The notes under the pieces are model-generated. The model searched no databases, was not told the DNA's origin, and worked only from the letters and a program-made list of their open reading frames with translations. Shown in pieces: positions 12,386 to 20,011 of a DNA stretch of 34,416 nt (its first letter is position 1; each line of letters begins with the position of its first letter). This DNA comes from a virus. Both the position numbers and the translations under genes were made by a program. The DNA is taken from IMG/VR virus record IMGVR_UViG_3300009164_000192, positions 1 through 34,416 of that record; one strand, written 5' to 3'.

Positions 12386-14608
12386 ATGTCCAAGCCCGTC
12401 CTTCTCTCCGGTGGTAATGGCAAAGCGTCGGAGCTTGCCGGTACGAACGACAACGACGTCCTGACATGGGATTCGGTGCTGGACGGAGGGTCTTGGAAGT
12501 CGGCACCTGGCGGCGGCGGAGGAGGACCCCCTACCGGAAACGCAGGGGGTGACCTTTCGGGAACGTACCCCAATCCAACCGTTGCCCAGATTCAGGGTTT
12601 TCCTGTTTCAACAACCGATCCGACCGTGGGCAAAATTCTTCAGTTTGACGGTACGGAGTACGTTCCTGCCAACATTCCGCAGGGAGGGTCCGGCGGGGGT
12701 GGCGTCACCTACTTCTTGAACAAGGGAACGGCTCGTAGCGGCGGCAATCTTCCGGCAAACACCTATCAGCTTGGTCGTACAGCAGAAACCGGACAGAATA
12801 ACGTCGCTCTGACGAATCTTGCGACGGGGTCTTGGACCCGCGTTGGCGGGTTCGTGACGGACGCTAGCGACCCGTCAATCACGAGCATTCCCGCAGGTCT
12901 GTGGGACTTTAACGTTTGGGCCGACACTACGGCAGCAGCCAATAACCAGGCGTACATCCGTTTTCGCCTATACGCCTACGACGGTTCGACGAACCCCGAA
13001 GCCGGTACGTTGCTTGCCGAGACGGACAACATCTTCCTGTACGACAAGGGCGTCATCGCGCAGTACATCGCGTCGATGCTCATTGCCGGCGGAACAACGC
13101 TGGCTTCGACGAACACGCGCTTGTACCTGCTCTTTGAGGCGCGGGCTTCAATAAGCAACCGAAACCTCACGGTCTACTTCGGCGACTCGACGCCGACGCA
13201 CACGCACACGACCGTTCCTTCGGTCGCTGGAACGGGCATCGTTCATGTGGTCGACGGTGTGGTTCAGTCCCCGGCCTCAGCCGTAACCCTTTCGTCGAAC
13301 ACCACAGGCGGAGACGTTACCGGCGTCCTTAAGCTCGCTAACGGCGGTACGGGCGCGGCTTTGACGGTCGCGCCAGGCGGCGCGGTTTACGGTGCGAGTT
13401 CTACAGCGTTGGGCGTGACCGCGGCGGGTGTCGCCGGTACGGTGCTCGTAAGCGATGGCGCGTCGGCCCCTTCGTTCACAACCATCGGCGGTACGGCTTT
13501 TGGTTCGCAGACCGCAAAGTACGTTCTTGCGGCTCCGTCAGGATCGAGCGGAAATCCGAGCTTCCGCCAGTTGACGACGTCGGACATCACCAGCTTCTCG
13601 TCAAATGCCGTGACGTCCCTTGCCGGTACCGCGAGCCAAATCCTCGTGAACGGAGGAACGTCTGCGGTTGCGGGCGACGTGACGCTGACGCTGCCGCAGT
13701 CCATTGCCACCACGAGTTCGCCTACCTTTGTCGGTCTCACCCTGTCTAACGCAAACGGTCTTTCCGCAGCCAATGGCGGCACGGGAATGAAATCGTACAC
13801 GATTGGCGACATCATCTACGCCAACGGAACGTCATCGCTCAACAACCTTCCGGCTGTGGCGACGGGCAATTCGCTGATTTCGGGTGGCGTCAACACGGCT
13901 CCAAGCTGGGGCAAGATCGGCCTGACCACGCACGTCTCGGGGACACTGGCCGTAGGAAATGGTGGTACGGGCGCAACGACTCTGACCGGCTACGTCAAGG
14001 GAAGTGGCACGAGCGCGTTTACGGCCTCTGCAACGATTCCTGTGGCAGATGTGACAGGTGCCGCACCCCTGGCATCGCCTACGTTCACGGGTACGGTAAC
14101 GATTCCGGCGGGCGCGAGCATCGCGGGCTACCTTACGACGACCAGCGCAGCCTCGACCTATGCCCCGCTCGCGTCACCTACGTTGACAGGCACTCCGACC
14201 GCTCCAACCGCATCTACAAGCGACAGTTCAACGACCATCGCTACGACTGCCTTCGTCAAAAATCAGAACTACCTGACCTCAATCCCCGCTCAGCCCTACG
14301 ACATCTCGGGCGAGGTTGTGGGTACGCCGACCACGGGCGCGACCATCCTACGGTTCGTGGCCGCTCGAACGTTTACGCTCGGAGGTACGGCTCAATTTGC
14401 TTGCACGACGGGTCCTACCTCGACCGCCACGTTTACGGTTTCCGTTGCAGGTGTTTCCAAGGGGACCGTCACCATCGCGACAAGCGGCACTTCGGGAACT
14501 GGAACCATCACATCGACCTCGGTCACCGCAGGCCAGACCGTCACGGTCGTCGCGACGACACCGGCTGCTATCGTCGATGTGTGGTTCACCCTGCCGGGGA
14601 CGGTGTAG
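12386..14608 (+). CDS. Tail fibre protein with GGTG and ASPTFTGT repeats (740 aa)
   Basis: Start at ATG 12386 (MSKPVLLSGGNGKASELAGT) by its TAAACAAG/GAGGAG leader. A glycine hinge and the phrase GGDLSGTYPNPTVA lie near residues 45-75; then a beta domain to about 300 (WTRVGGFVTDASDPSITSIP, WDFNVWADTTAAANNQAYIR) that could be a carbohydrate-binding-like sandwich. After it come three GGTG stalk repeats (KLANGGTGA, AANGGTGMKS, VGNGGTGATTLTGYVKGSG) and two PLASPTFTGT / PLASPTLTGT repeats, both classic for trimeric phage side fibres. The C-terminus is a Thr-rich Ig-like domain (TFTVSVAGVSKGTVTIATSG). It most likely recognises the host surface. I see no intramolecular chaperone domain at the end. 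Confidence 0.8.
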   Translation: MSKPVLLSGGNGKASELAGTNDNDVLTWDSVLDGGSWKSAPGGGGGGPPTGNAGGDLSGTYPNPTVAQIQGFPVSTTDPTVGKILQFDGTEYVPANIPQGGSGGGGVTYFLNKGTARSGGNLPANTYQLGRTAETGQNNVALTNLATGSWTRVGGFVTDASDPSITSIPAGLWDFNVWADTTAAANNQAYIRFRLYAYDGSTNPEAGTLLAETDNIFLYDKGVIAQYIASMLIAGGTTLASTNTRLYLLFEARASISNRNLTVYFGDSTPTHTHTTVPSVAGTGIVHVVDGVVQSPASAVTLSSNTTGGDVTGVLKLANGGTGAALTVAPGGAVYGASSTALGVTAAGVAGTVLVSDGASAPSFTTIGGTAFGSQTAKYVLAAPSGSSGNPSFRQLTTSDITSFSSNAVTSLAGTASQILVNGGTSAVAGDVTLTLPQSIATTSSPTFVGLTLSNANGLSAANGGTGMKSYTIGDIIYANGTSSLNNLPAVATGNSLISGGVNTAPSWGKIGLTTHVSGTLAVGNGGTGATTLTGYVKGSGTSAFTASATIPVADVTGAAPLASPTFTGTVTIPAGASIAGYLTTTSAASTYAPLASPTLTGTPTAPTASTSDSSTTIATTAFVKNQNYLTSIPAQPYDISGEVVGTPTTGATILRFVAARTFTLGGTAQFACTTGPTSTATFTVSVAGVSKGTVTIATSGTSGTGTITSTSVTAGQTVTVVATTPAAIVDVWFTLPGTV

Positions 14609-14611
14609 CGC

Positions 14612-14899
14612 ATGCCGCTTCTTCGAGTGCATCGAGCGTCTTTTCCCTCGACCGGCAATCTTGATTGGATGATCACGGTCACGGGAACATACGCTTGCGG
14701 GAACACGCCGCAGCAGTTCGATCTTTCAAGCGCATCGCTGACCGCAGGCCGTTGGGTCATTTTGCGAGCGAACGCAATTACCGGATGGGCAGGAGCGACA
14801 ATTACGCCGCCCTCGGGCCTGACCGTGTACAGCGTAGCGTTAGAAGATGTTGTTTATAGCGGGACCACTTACAAGTGCGTGGTTGTCACGCTCGTCTGA
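14612..14899 (+). CDS. Small beta-rich virion protein (95 aa)
   Basis: The ATG lies 3 nt after the fibre stop. MPLLRVHRASFPSTGNLDWM begins a beta-rich domain (WMITVTGTYACGNTPQQFDL, WVILRANAITGWAGATITPP, VYSVALEDVVYSGTTYKCVV). The tight coupling between the fibre gene and the next adhesin gene suggests a fibre accessory, tip or collar protein. No family recognised. Confidence 0.55.
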   Translation: MPLLRVHRASFPSTGNLDWMITVTGTYACGNTPQQFDLSSASLTAGRWVILRANAITGWAGATITPPSGLTVYSVALEDVVYSGTTYKCVVVTLV

Positions 14900-14916
14900 G
14901 CGAAGGGAGATGAGCG

Positions 14917-17838
14917 ATGGCTGTTCGATACTTTGACCTCAACGGCGCAACGGCCGGCTTTGGCACGTTGACAGGGGCATGGAATACCAGTTCAGCGTTC
15001 TGGTCTACATCTTCGGCTGGAACAGCGACTCCTGCTGCGTACACGTTTACGAGCGCAGACAGTGCCAACTTTGGTTTTTCGGGAACGACAGCAACCGCCG
15101 GGACTGCAACAATTGCAAATGCAGTTACCGTTACGCTCAATAACATCACAACGGCCAATCTTTCGGGGCTGCAAACAATTGCGCGGACGGGAACAGGTGC
15201 TTTAACCATAGCAGGAACATCGCCAAGCATTACCGCCAATTCGGCAGGCGGACTGACGATATCTGCGCCCATTGGAGGAACGACTGCTTGGACCTCAAAC
15301 GGTTCAGGCGTATTGACCTTGACTGGCGACAACACCTTTAATAACACCGTTACTGTTTCCGCCGGTACGCTCAACGCCAACTCAGCCACGGCTCTCGGTA
15401 CGGACACAAGCAGCGTTACGCTGACTTCAGGAGCGGCACTCTCAATTGGCGCGGCACTCAACTACTCGACGCGCAACTGGTCTATTGGCGGTACGGGCGC
15501 TACCGGCGTTGATGGTGGTTCTGTCATCCTTGCCTACGCAGGAACGGTAAAGATCGGAAGCTCGATTGGGGCGACCAATAACACCTACATCCGCGCCACG
15601 GCCGATGGTGCGGGTTTGTCGTCCAACATCTCTTGGTCGTCCGGTTTGAGCGGTCAAGGTTTGCGTCTTGGAGCCGCCACAGGAACGACGGCTACGTTCT
15701 CGGGCGCGATCAGCGTCAGCAGCGGCACGCTGGTTGCGCTTCTCTTCGGACGCAGCAACAACCCAGATCTCGGAACTGTAGTTCTTACAGGCTCCAACAC
15801 GTTCGCGGCTCCTACGCAAATTGATTACGGCACGCTTCGAATCAGTTCAGATGCTAACCTTGGAACCGCGCCGGTAGCGGAAACAGCTGCGTATCTCGTT
15901 ATCGGCGGAAGCACGACGCTGGCAACAACAGCCAACTTCACTCTCAGTGCAAATAGAGGCATCGCTCTCGGGCCGTCAACAGGCAGTGGAACCGGCACCA
16001 CCGATGTTGCGAACGCAACGACGCTGACTTACGCGGGCATCATCGCAAACAACGGCACGGGAACGGGTAATCTTGCCAAGACAAACACCGGCACACTCGT
16101 TCTGAGCGGCGCGAACACCTTCACCGGCACCGTCACCGTCTCCGCCGGTACGCTCAACGCCAACTCGGCTACGGCTCTCGGCGCGGCGTCGAGCACGGCG
16201 GCAATCTCAGTCGCGAGCGGGGCCACGCTGTCGCTGGGCGCGGCGCTTGACTACTCCTCACCAGGGCGAACGACGACTATCAACAGCACGGGCGTCTCGA
16301 CCGGCGGCGCGCTGATCCACAATTACGCAGGCGCGGCGAACATCGGCTCGATCACCCTCGGCTCGGCGAGCTACGTTCGCGGTACGGCGACAGGCACCTC
16401 AACACTATCCAGCAGCTTCACGAATGCGGGCTTCGCGTTGACCACAGGCGCGGCATCGGGAAACACGCTCACACTTACGGGCGGCATCAGCGGACTCGGC
16501 GGCCTCGTCATCGGCAACAGTTCGTCGGACACCGGCACGGTCGCTCTCACGACGGCAAAGACCTATCAGGGCAACACAACGCTGTCTTACGGCACGTTGT
16601 CGGTCGGCAACGCAGGCGCGCTGGGTAGCGTCGGAAGCCTTGCCTTCAACGGCGGTACGCTTGATGCCTCTGTATCTGGCCTCACTATCGTCAATGCGTT
16701 TACACTCCCATATGGTGTTTTGTATTTTGCTGGAACAAACTCAATGGAGTTGTCAGCAAACATTAACATCGGTTCGGGTACACCCAGCATCCGCGTTTCT
16801 GCTTCGACGCTTACGCTCTCGGGGCTTATTAGCGGGTCCGGCGGTAGCCTTGATGTTTCTGGATCAAGCTCTGGCACCTTGCGGCTGCTAAATGGGTCAA
16901 ACAGCTACAGCGGCGGAACGGGAATATACTCTCCTGTATCGTTTGCAAACGGAGCACTTGGCTCAGCGGGTTCGATTACGCTGGTAAACAGCTCGCTGAA
17001 ATGGGACTCAGGAAATACTCAAGATGTTTCCTCTCGTTTGATTTTGAGCAGCATTTACGCGACGTTTGATGCAGGAGGCAATGCTAGAGTTCCTTTTGCA
17101 TCTGCTTTTGGCAATAACGCCACTACCGACATTCATACGAACGGAACGGCAACGGGAGGCCAGACCGGGGTTATTGATTTTCAAGGTGCAAACACGTTTA
17201 CAGGCGATGTGTGGGTCGACACGGGCTCTCTATGGGCGGCAGGCAGTGCGGCTCTGGGTCCAAATCGAGCCAGCACTGTTCGCATCGCGTCCGGTGGAAG
17301 TCTGACGATTTACAGTCTGTCCGCTGCTCTAGACTACAGCCTTTTGACGATAAACTTGCGCGGAGCAGGTAACAGCACGGACGCCGGAGCGCTCGTTCTT
17401 TCAAACGCCTACTCAGTCAACATGGGTAGCATTGTGTTACAGGAAGACGCGGCCATTTTGGGCCGAATGACGGCGGCGCTTACAAGTGGCGTAGACCTTT
17501 CGGGACGAACGCTTACCCTGAGGTCAACATCCGTAAACAGCACCTTTATTCAGGGAAACATTACTAGCTCGTCGAGCGGAAGCCTTGTCGTTGGCGGTGG
17601 AACGTACACCGGAACCGTGAAGCTGACGGGAACAAACACACACAAGAACGGCACTACAATCAGCACGGGTACTTTACAGGCTGGGTCTGTTCAAGCTCTA
17701 GGCACGGTAGGCACCGTGAGCCTTTCGTCAGGGGCCACGCTCCAGACGCTCACGTCGGGGTTCAGCGGCCAGAACGGCAAGCTGACCGTGGCCGCGCTCA
17801 ACAACGCCTCTGGCGGCACCATCAAGATTGGCGGATAA
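14917..17838 (+). CDS. Giant adhesin-like protein with seven autotransporter-type repeats (973 aa)
   Basis: Seven repeats of the passenger-associated type, each about 28 residues and ending in ..ALG or ..NLG, begin near DNA positions 15307, 15778, 16095, 16540, 16878, 17172 and 17617. Examples: SGANTFTGTVTVSAGTLNAN, TAKTYQGNTTLSYGTL, GANTFTGDVWVDTGSLWAAG, GTNTHKNGTTISTGTLQAGS. In bacteria this repeat builds the beta-helical passenger of type V autotransporters. No signal peptide and no C-terminal beta-barrel is present (the end is NASGGTIKIGG), so the protein is used without that export machinery, presumably as a virion spike or fibre. GGGAG precedes ATG 14917 by 8-12 nt. Repeats 1 and 3 are nearly identical at DNA level, a sign of recent duplication or gene conversion. 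Confidence 0.75.
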   Translation: MAVRYFDLNGATAGFGTLTGAWNTSSAFWSTSSAGTATPAAYTFTSADSANFGFSGTTATAGTATIANAVTVTLNNITTANLSGLQTIARTGTGALTIAGTSPSITANSAGGLTISAPIGGTTAWTSNGSGVLTLTGDNTFNNTVTVSAGTLNANSATALGTDTSSVTLTSGAALSIGAALNYSTRNWSIGGTGATGVDGGSVILAYAGTVKIGSSIGATNNTYIRATADGAGLSSNISWSSGLSGQGLRLGAATGTTATFSGAISVSSGTLVALLFGRSNNPDLGTVVLTGSNTFAAPTQIDYGTLRISSDANLGTAPVAETAAYLVIGGSTTLATTANFTLSANRGIALGPSTGSGTGTTDVANATTLTYAGIIANNGTGTGNLAKTNTGTLVLSGANTFTGTVTVSAGTLNANSATALGAASSTAAISVASGATLSLGAALDYSSPGRTTTINSTGVSTGGALIHNYAGAANIGSITLGSASYVRGTATGTSTLSSSFTNAGFALTTGAASGNTLTLTGGISGLGGLVIGNSSSDTGTVALTTAKTYQGNTTLSYGTLSVGNAGALGSVGSLAFNGGTLDASVSGLTIVNAFTLPYGVLYFAGTNSMELSANINIGSGTPSIRVSASTLTLSGLISGSGGSLDVSGSSSGTLRLLNGSNSYSGGTGIYSPVSFANGALGSAGSITLVNSSLKWDSGNTQDVSSRLILSSIYATFDAGGNARVPFASAFGNNATTDIHTNGTATGGQTGVIDFQGANTFTGDVWVDTGSLWAAGSAALGPNRASTVRIASGGSLTIYSLSAALDYSLLTINLRGAGNSTDAGALVLSNAYSVNMGSIVLQEDAAILGRMTAALTSGVDLSGRTLTLRSTSVNSTFIQGNITSSSSGSLVVGGGTYTGTVKLTGTNTHKNGTTISTGTLQAGSVQALGTVGTVSLSSGATLQTLTSGFSGQNGKLTVAALNNASGGTIKIGG

Positions 17839-17869
17839 CCGGCGCAACGCGCCCGAAAGGTAGGAACAC

Positions 17870-18148
17870 ATGGCACTTCAGATTGCACTCCTCGCCGAGG
17901 ATACGCTCGTCGGCACTCACTGTCCTGAGAGCTACGTCAAGGTGGAGTTCGTCCGCGCGTTCAAGGGCGAATCGCTCCTCTGGGTCAACTGGTACGCGGA
18001 CGCGACCGCTCGCGCGGACATGAAGCAGCCGGTCAAGCAGCGCGAGTACACGGCCCCGACCGCTGACCTCGTAAGCGCGAACATCATCGCGGCCTCGTAC
18101 ACCTGGCTCAAGGCGCTGCCCGAGTTTGCCGGCGCGGTGGACATCTAG
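17870..18148 (+). CDS. Hypothetical virion-region protein (92 aa)
   Basis: MALQIALLAEDTLVGTHCPE opens a compact alpha/beta protein with YVKVEFVRAFKGESLLWVNW in the middle and a C-terminal helix (TADLVSANIIAASYTWLKAL). AAAGGTAGG lies 6-14 nt before ATG 17870. It sits between the adhesin block and a run of very small genes before the connector. No family recognised. Confidence 0.6.
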   Translation: MALQIALLAEDTLVGTHCPESYVKVEFVRAFKGESLLWVNWYADATARADMKQPVKQREYTAPTADLVSANIIAASYTWLKALPEFAGAVDI

Positions 18149-18150
18149 CC

Positions 18151-18471
18151 GTGGGTAGCGGATTCAAGCCTCCCGCCTCGGCGGCAGCGGCAGCAGCCCA
18201 CGGTCTGGAACTTCGACGCAAGTGGGGCCGAGGCGGGACTCCTGTCGGAGTGGCGAGAGCAAGAGACCTGTCGAACGGGTCCGAGGTGTCCCGTGAGACC
18301 GTGGGCCGCATGGCCGCGTTCGCACGGCACCTCGGTCAACCGGAATCCGACCCGCCGGACGGCGGACCTTCAGCTAGGGCCATCGCCATCAAGTTGTGGG
18401 GCGGAGCGTCCGGTGTAAACTGGGCAAAGGCCAAGATGAACGCCATTCGTCGCCTCAAGAAAGGGGACTGA
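18151..18471 (+). CDS. Small phage domain protein (106 aa)
   Basis: The start is GTG 18151, 2 nt after the previous stop, with GGTGGA about 9 nt upstream. After an Ala-rich and basic N-terminus (HGLELRRKWGRGGTPVGVAR), residues 45-105 read VSRETVGRMAAFARHLGQPE ... SARAIAIKLWGGASGVNWAK. This motif, a helix beginning VS..TV.RM..F..RH followed by S...IA..LWGG..G..WA, recurs as a small domain in phage head and prohead-protease-type proteins, from my knowledge of such proteins; its function is unknown. Here it stands alone. Confidence 0.65.
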   Translation: MGSGFKPPASAAAAAAHGLELRRKWGRGGTPVGVARARDLSNGSEVSRETVGRMAAFARHLGQPESDPPDGGPSARAIAIKLWGGASGVNWAKAKMNAIRRLKKGD

Positions 18472-18473
18472 CC

Positions 18474-18665
18474 GTGCCTTACAAGAGCAAGAGCCAGCAG
18501 AGATTCATGTACGCCGCCGAGGCCAGAGGGGACGTCGAGCCGGGGACTGCGGCTCGTTGGTCTCACGAGACGAAAGACATCAAGGGTCTTCCCGAGAAAG
18601 TGAAGTCGGCCAAGAAGGCGGCTTATGCTAGGATGCGTCGAACCGGCGGCAGCGAGTCGCCGTAA
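18474..18665 (+). CDS. DUF3008-like basic protein (63 aa)
   Basis: The start is GTG 18474, 2 nt after the upstream TGA. The product begins (V/M)PYKSKSQQRFMYAAEARGD and contains ETKDIKGLPEKVKSAKKAAY. Proteins of the DUF3008 type share the K-S-K-x-Q-Q-R-F-M opening and the KGLPEKV phrase. It is strongly basic. The longer frame starting at 18396 overlaps the previous gene and is unlikely. Its role is unknown; basic charge allows DNA or nucleotide contact. Confidence 0.7.
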   Translation: MPYKSKSQQRFMYAAEARGDVEPGTAARWSHETKDIKGLPEKVKSAKKAAYARMRRTGGSESP

Positions 18666-18680
18666 CTCAAGGAGTACACC

Positions 18681-18881
18681 ATGACCATCGAACAGTTTCT
18701 CGCCATCGTTGGGGCCATCGTCCCCGTGTTCTCGGCCATTGCATCGGCACTCAACCAGCGCGCCCGCACGACCGAGGCCCCTTCGGCCAACCTGGCGAAG
18801 GCTCAGGTCATCGTAAACACGCTGGCACTGAACCTTGACAAGGTCAAACAGGCCGCTGCTCTTTTGAAGGCAGCGAAGTAA
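18681..18881 (+). CDS. Small membrane-associated protein (66 aa)
   Basis: An N-terminal hydrophobic segment (FLAIVGAIVPVFSAIASAL, residues 6-24) is followed by a charged linker and a C-terminal amphipathic helix (AQVIVNTLALNLDKVKQAAA). AAGGAG lies 8 nt before ATG 18681. It could be a minor virion or membrane protein; holin is possible from size, but a second membrane gene sits beside the endolysin and is the better holin candidate. Its TAA stop is the first part of a TAAACAAG box. Confidence 0.6.
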   Translation: MTIEQFLAIVGAIVPVFSAIASALNQRARTTEAPSANLAKAQVIVNTLALNLDKVKQAAALLKAAK

Positions 18882-18899
18882 ACAAGGCACAACGAGGAG
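18879..18899 (+). promoter_or_regulatory. TAAACAAG leader with GAGGAG ribosome site
   Basis: TAAACAAG (18879-18886) starts on the upstream stop codon; 7 nt later GAGGAG (18894-18899), 6 nt, ATG 18906. Confidence 0.6.
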
Positions 18900-18905
18900 T
18901 CGAAC

Positions 18906-19289
18906 ATGAACCCGATGGACGTCAAGAAGAAGGCGCTTGGAGCCGTCAAGGGCTACGGACGCGAGGGCATCGGCGAGATGCTCAAGAAGAGCTACGGCAA
19001 GCCGGCCGTGTCCATCAGCGTCGAGACCGTACGCCCGATGGGCAAGCACACCGGCATGTCCGAGGAGGCTGAAGGCGAGGGCGACCTGTCTCCCGAGATG
19101 CTGGCCAAGCACGAGGGCGGCGAGTCGACGCCCGAACTGAAGAAAGAGGGCGAGTACGGCATGGAGGAGTCTCCCGAGGAGCACGCCATGTCGGACGGGT
19201 CCATGATGAAGGACTCGGAGATGGGCAAGGGCGAGTCGAAGATCACTCCCGAGCTGCTTGAGATGCTTCTCGCGAAGTTGGGGAAGTAG
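18906..19289 (+). CDS. Acidic low-complexity protein (127 aa)
   Basis: Residues 1-40 are a basic helix region (KKKALGAVKGYGREGIGEML, KKSYGKPAVSISVETV); residues 50-112 are Glu/Ser/Met/Gly-rich and probably disordered (EEAEGEGDLSPEMLAKHEGG, MEESPEEHAMSDGSMMKDSE). A C-terminal helix follows (ITPELLEMLLAKLGK). The layout is that of a scaffold-like or capsid-internal acidic protein, but the role is not known. It is expressed with the TAAACAAG leader, like other late virion genes. Confidence 0.6.
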   Translation: MNPMDVKKKALGAVKGYGREGIGEMLKKSYGKPAVSISVETVRPMGKHTGMSEEAEGEGDLSPEMLAKHEGGESTPELKKEGEYGMEESPEEHAMSDGSMMKDSEMGKGESKITPELLEMLLAKLGK

Positions 19290-19292
19290 CCC

Positions 19293-20000
19293 ATGGCCTC
19301 TGCCGATTACACGCTGGCGAACATGGTCGCTGACGTGCGTCGGCGAGCCATGATTCCCAACTCCACTCAGGTCCTGACGAACGCCGACATCACCGGCTTT
19401 CTGAACGACGAGATGTGGGAGTACATCGTTCCGATGCTCATGACGACGACCGAGGAGTACCTCGTCGTCGCCAAGGACCTTGGCACGCCCACGAGCACTG
19501 AAATCGACCTGACCGACGAGGTTCTGTTCCCCGGTCTTGTCGGCCTCAAGGTCCGTGACGTCCAGCTCGCTTCCATGAACGCCTGGGTATCTCTGCCCCG
19601 CATCGAACCCGAGTACGAGGCTCAGTTCCTCGCGTCGGGTACGGTGCAGGGCTATCTGTTCCGCGGGTCGAAGATTTTCCTCATCCCCGTGAACCAGACC
19701 CCGAACGCGAAGCTTCGCATCCTCTACTACAAGCGGCCGGATGCGCTTGACTACGACCATCCGACCGTCAAGCCGCAGATTCCATTGGACTTGTGCCCGC
19801 TGCTCATCCAGAGGGCTGTGTATCGTTGCCTTGACGCCATCGGCGACGACCGCGCGGAAGCGGCCGCTGCGTCGGCCGAGCGGACCCGTGTGACGTGCAT
19901 CCAGCTCATCTCGCCGCGCGGTGAGGGTTCGGCTCGTGTGGTCATCAACTACTTCGGTCCCGGTTGGACCTATCGTCGCCGCCCGTATTACATGCGGTAG
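19293..20000 (+). CDS. Head-tail connector or adaptor protein (235 aa)
   Basis: The helical N-terminus (TLANMVADVRRRAMIPNSTQ, LTNADITGFLNDEMWEYIVP) resembles adaptor proteins of podovirus-like phages that dock under the portal. A beta region follows (VGLKVRDVQLASMNAWVSLP, SKIFLIPVNQTPNAKLRILY) and then a helix (CPLLIQRAVYRCLDAIGDDR). It directly precedes the nozzle-type protein, which is the expected order. GGGGAAG lies upstream of ATG 19293. Assignment rests on length, pattern and position. Confidence 0.65.
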   Translation: MASADYTLANMVADVRRRAMIPNSTQVLTNADITGFLNDEMWEYIVPMLMTTTEEYLVVAKDLGTPTSTEIDLTDEVLFPGLVGLKVRDVQLASMNAWVSLPRIEPEYEAQFLASGTVQGYLFRGSKIFLIPVNQTPNAKLRILYYKRPDALDYDHPTVKPQIPLDLCPLLIQRAVYRCLDAIGDDRAEAAAASAERTRVTCIQLISPRGEGSARVVINYFGPGWTYRRRPYYMR

Positions 20001-20011
20001 GCGGAGGCCCC

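Noticed and set aside
18336-19760. 474-aa open frame on the minus strand
   Set aside because: It crosses five small plus-strand genes with good start sites and contains only His/Arg/Leu/Val-rich shadow sequence.
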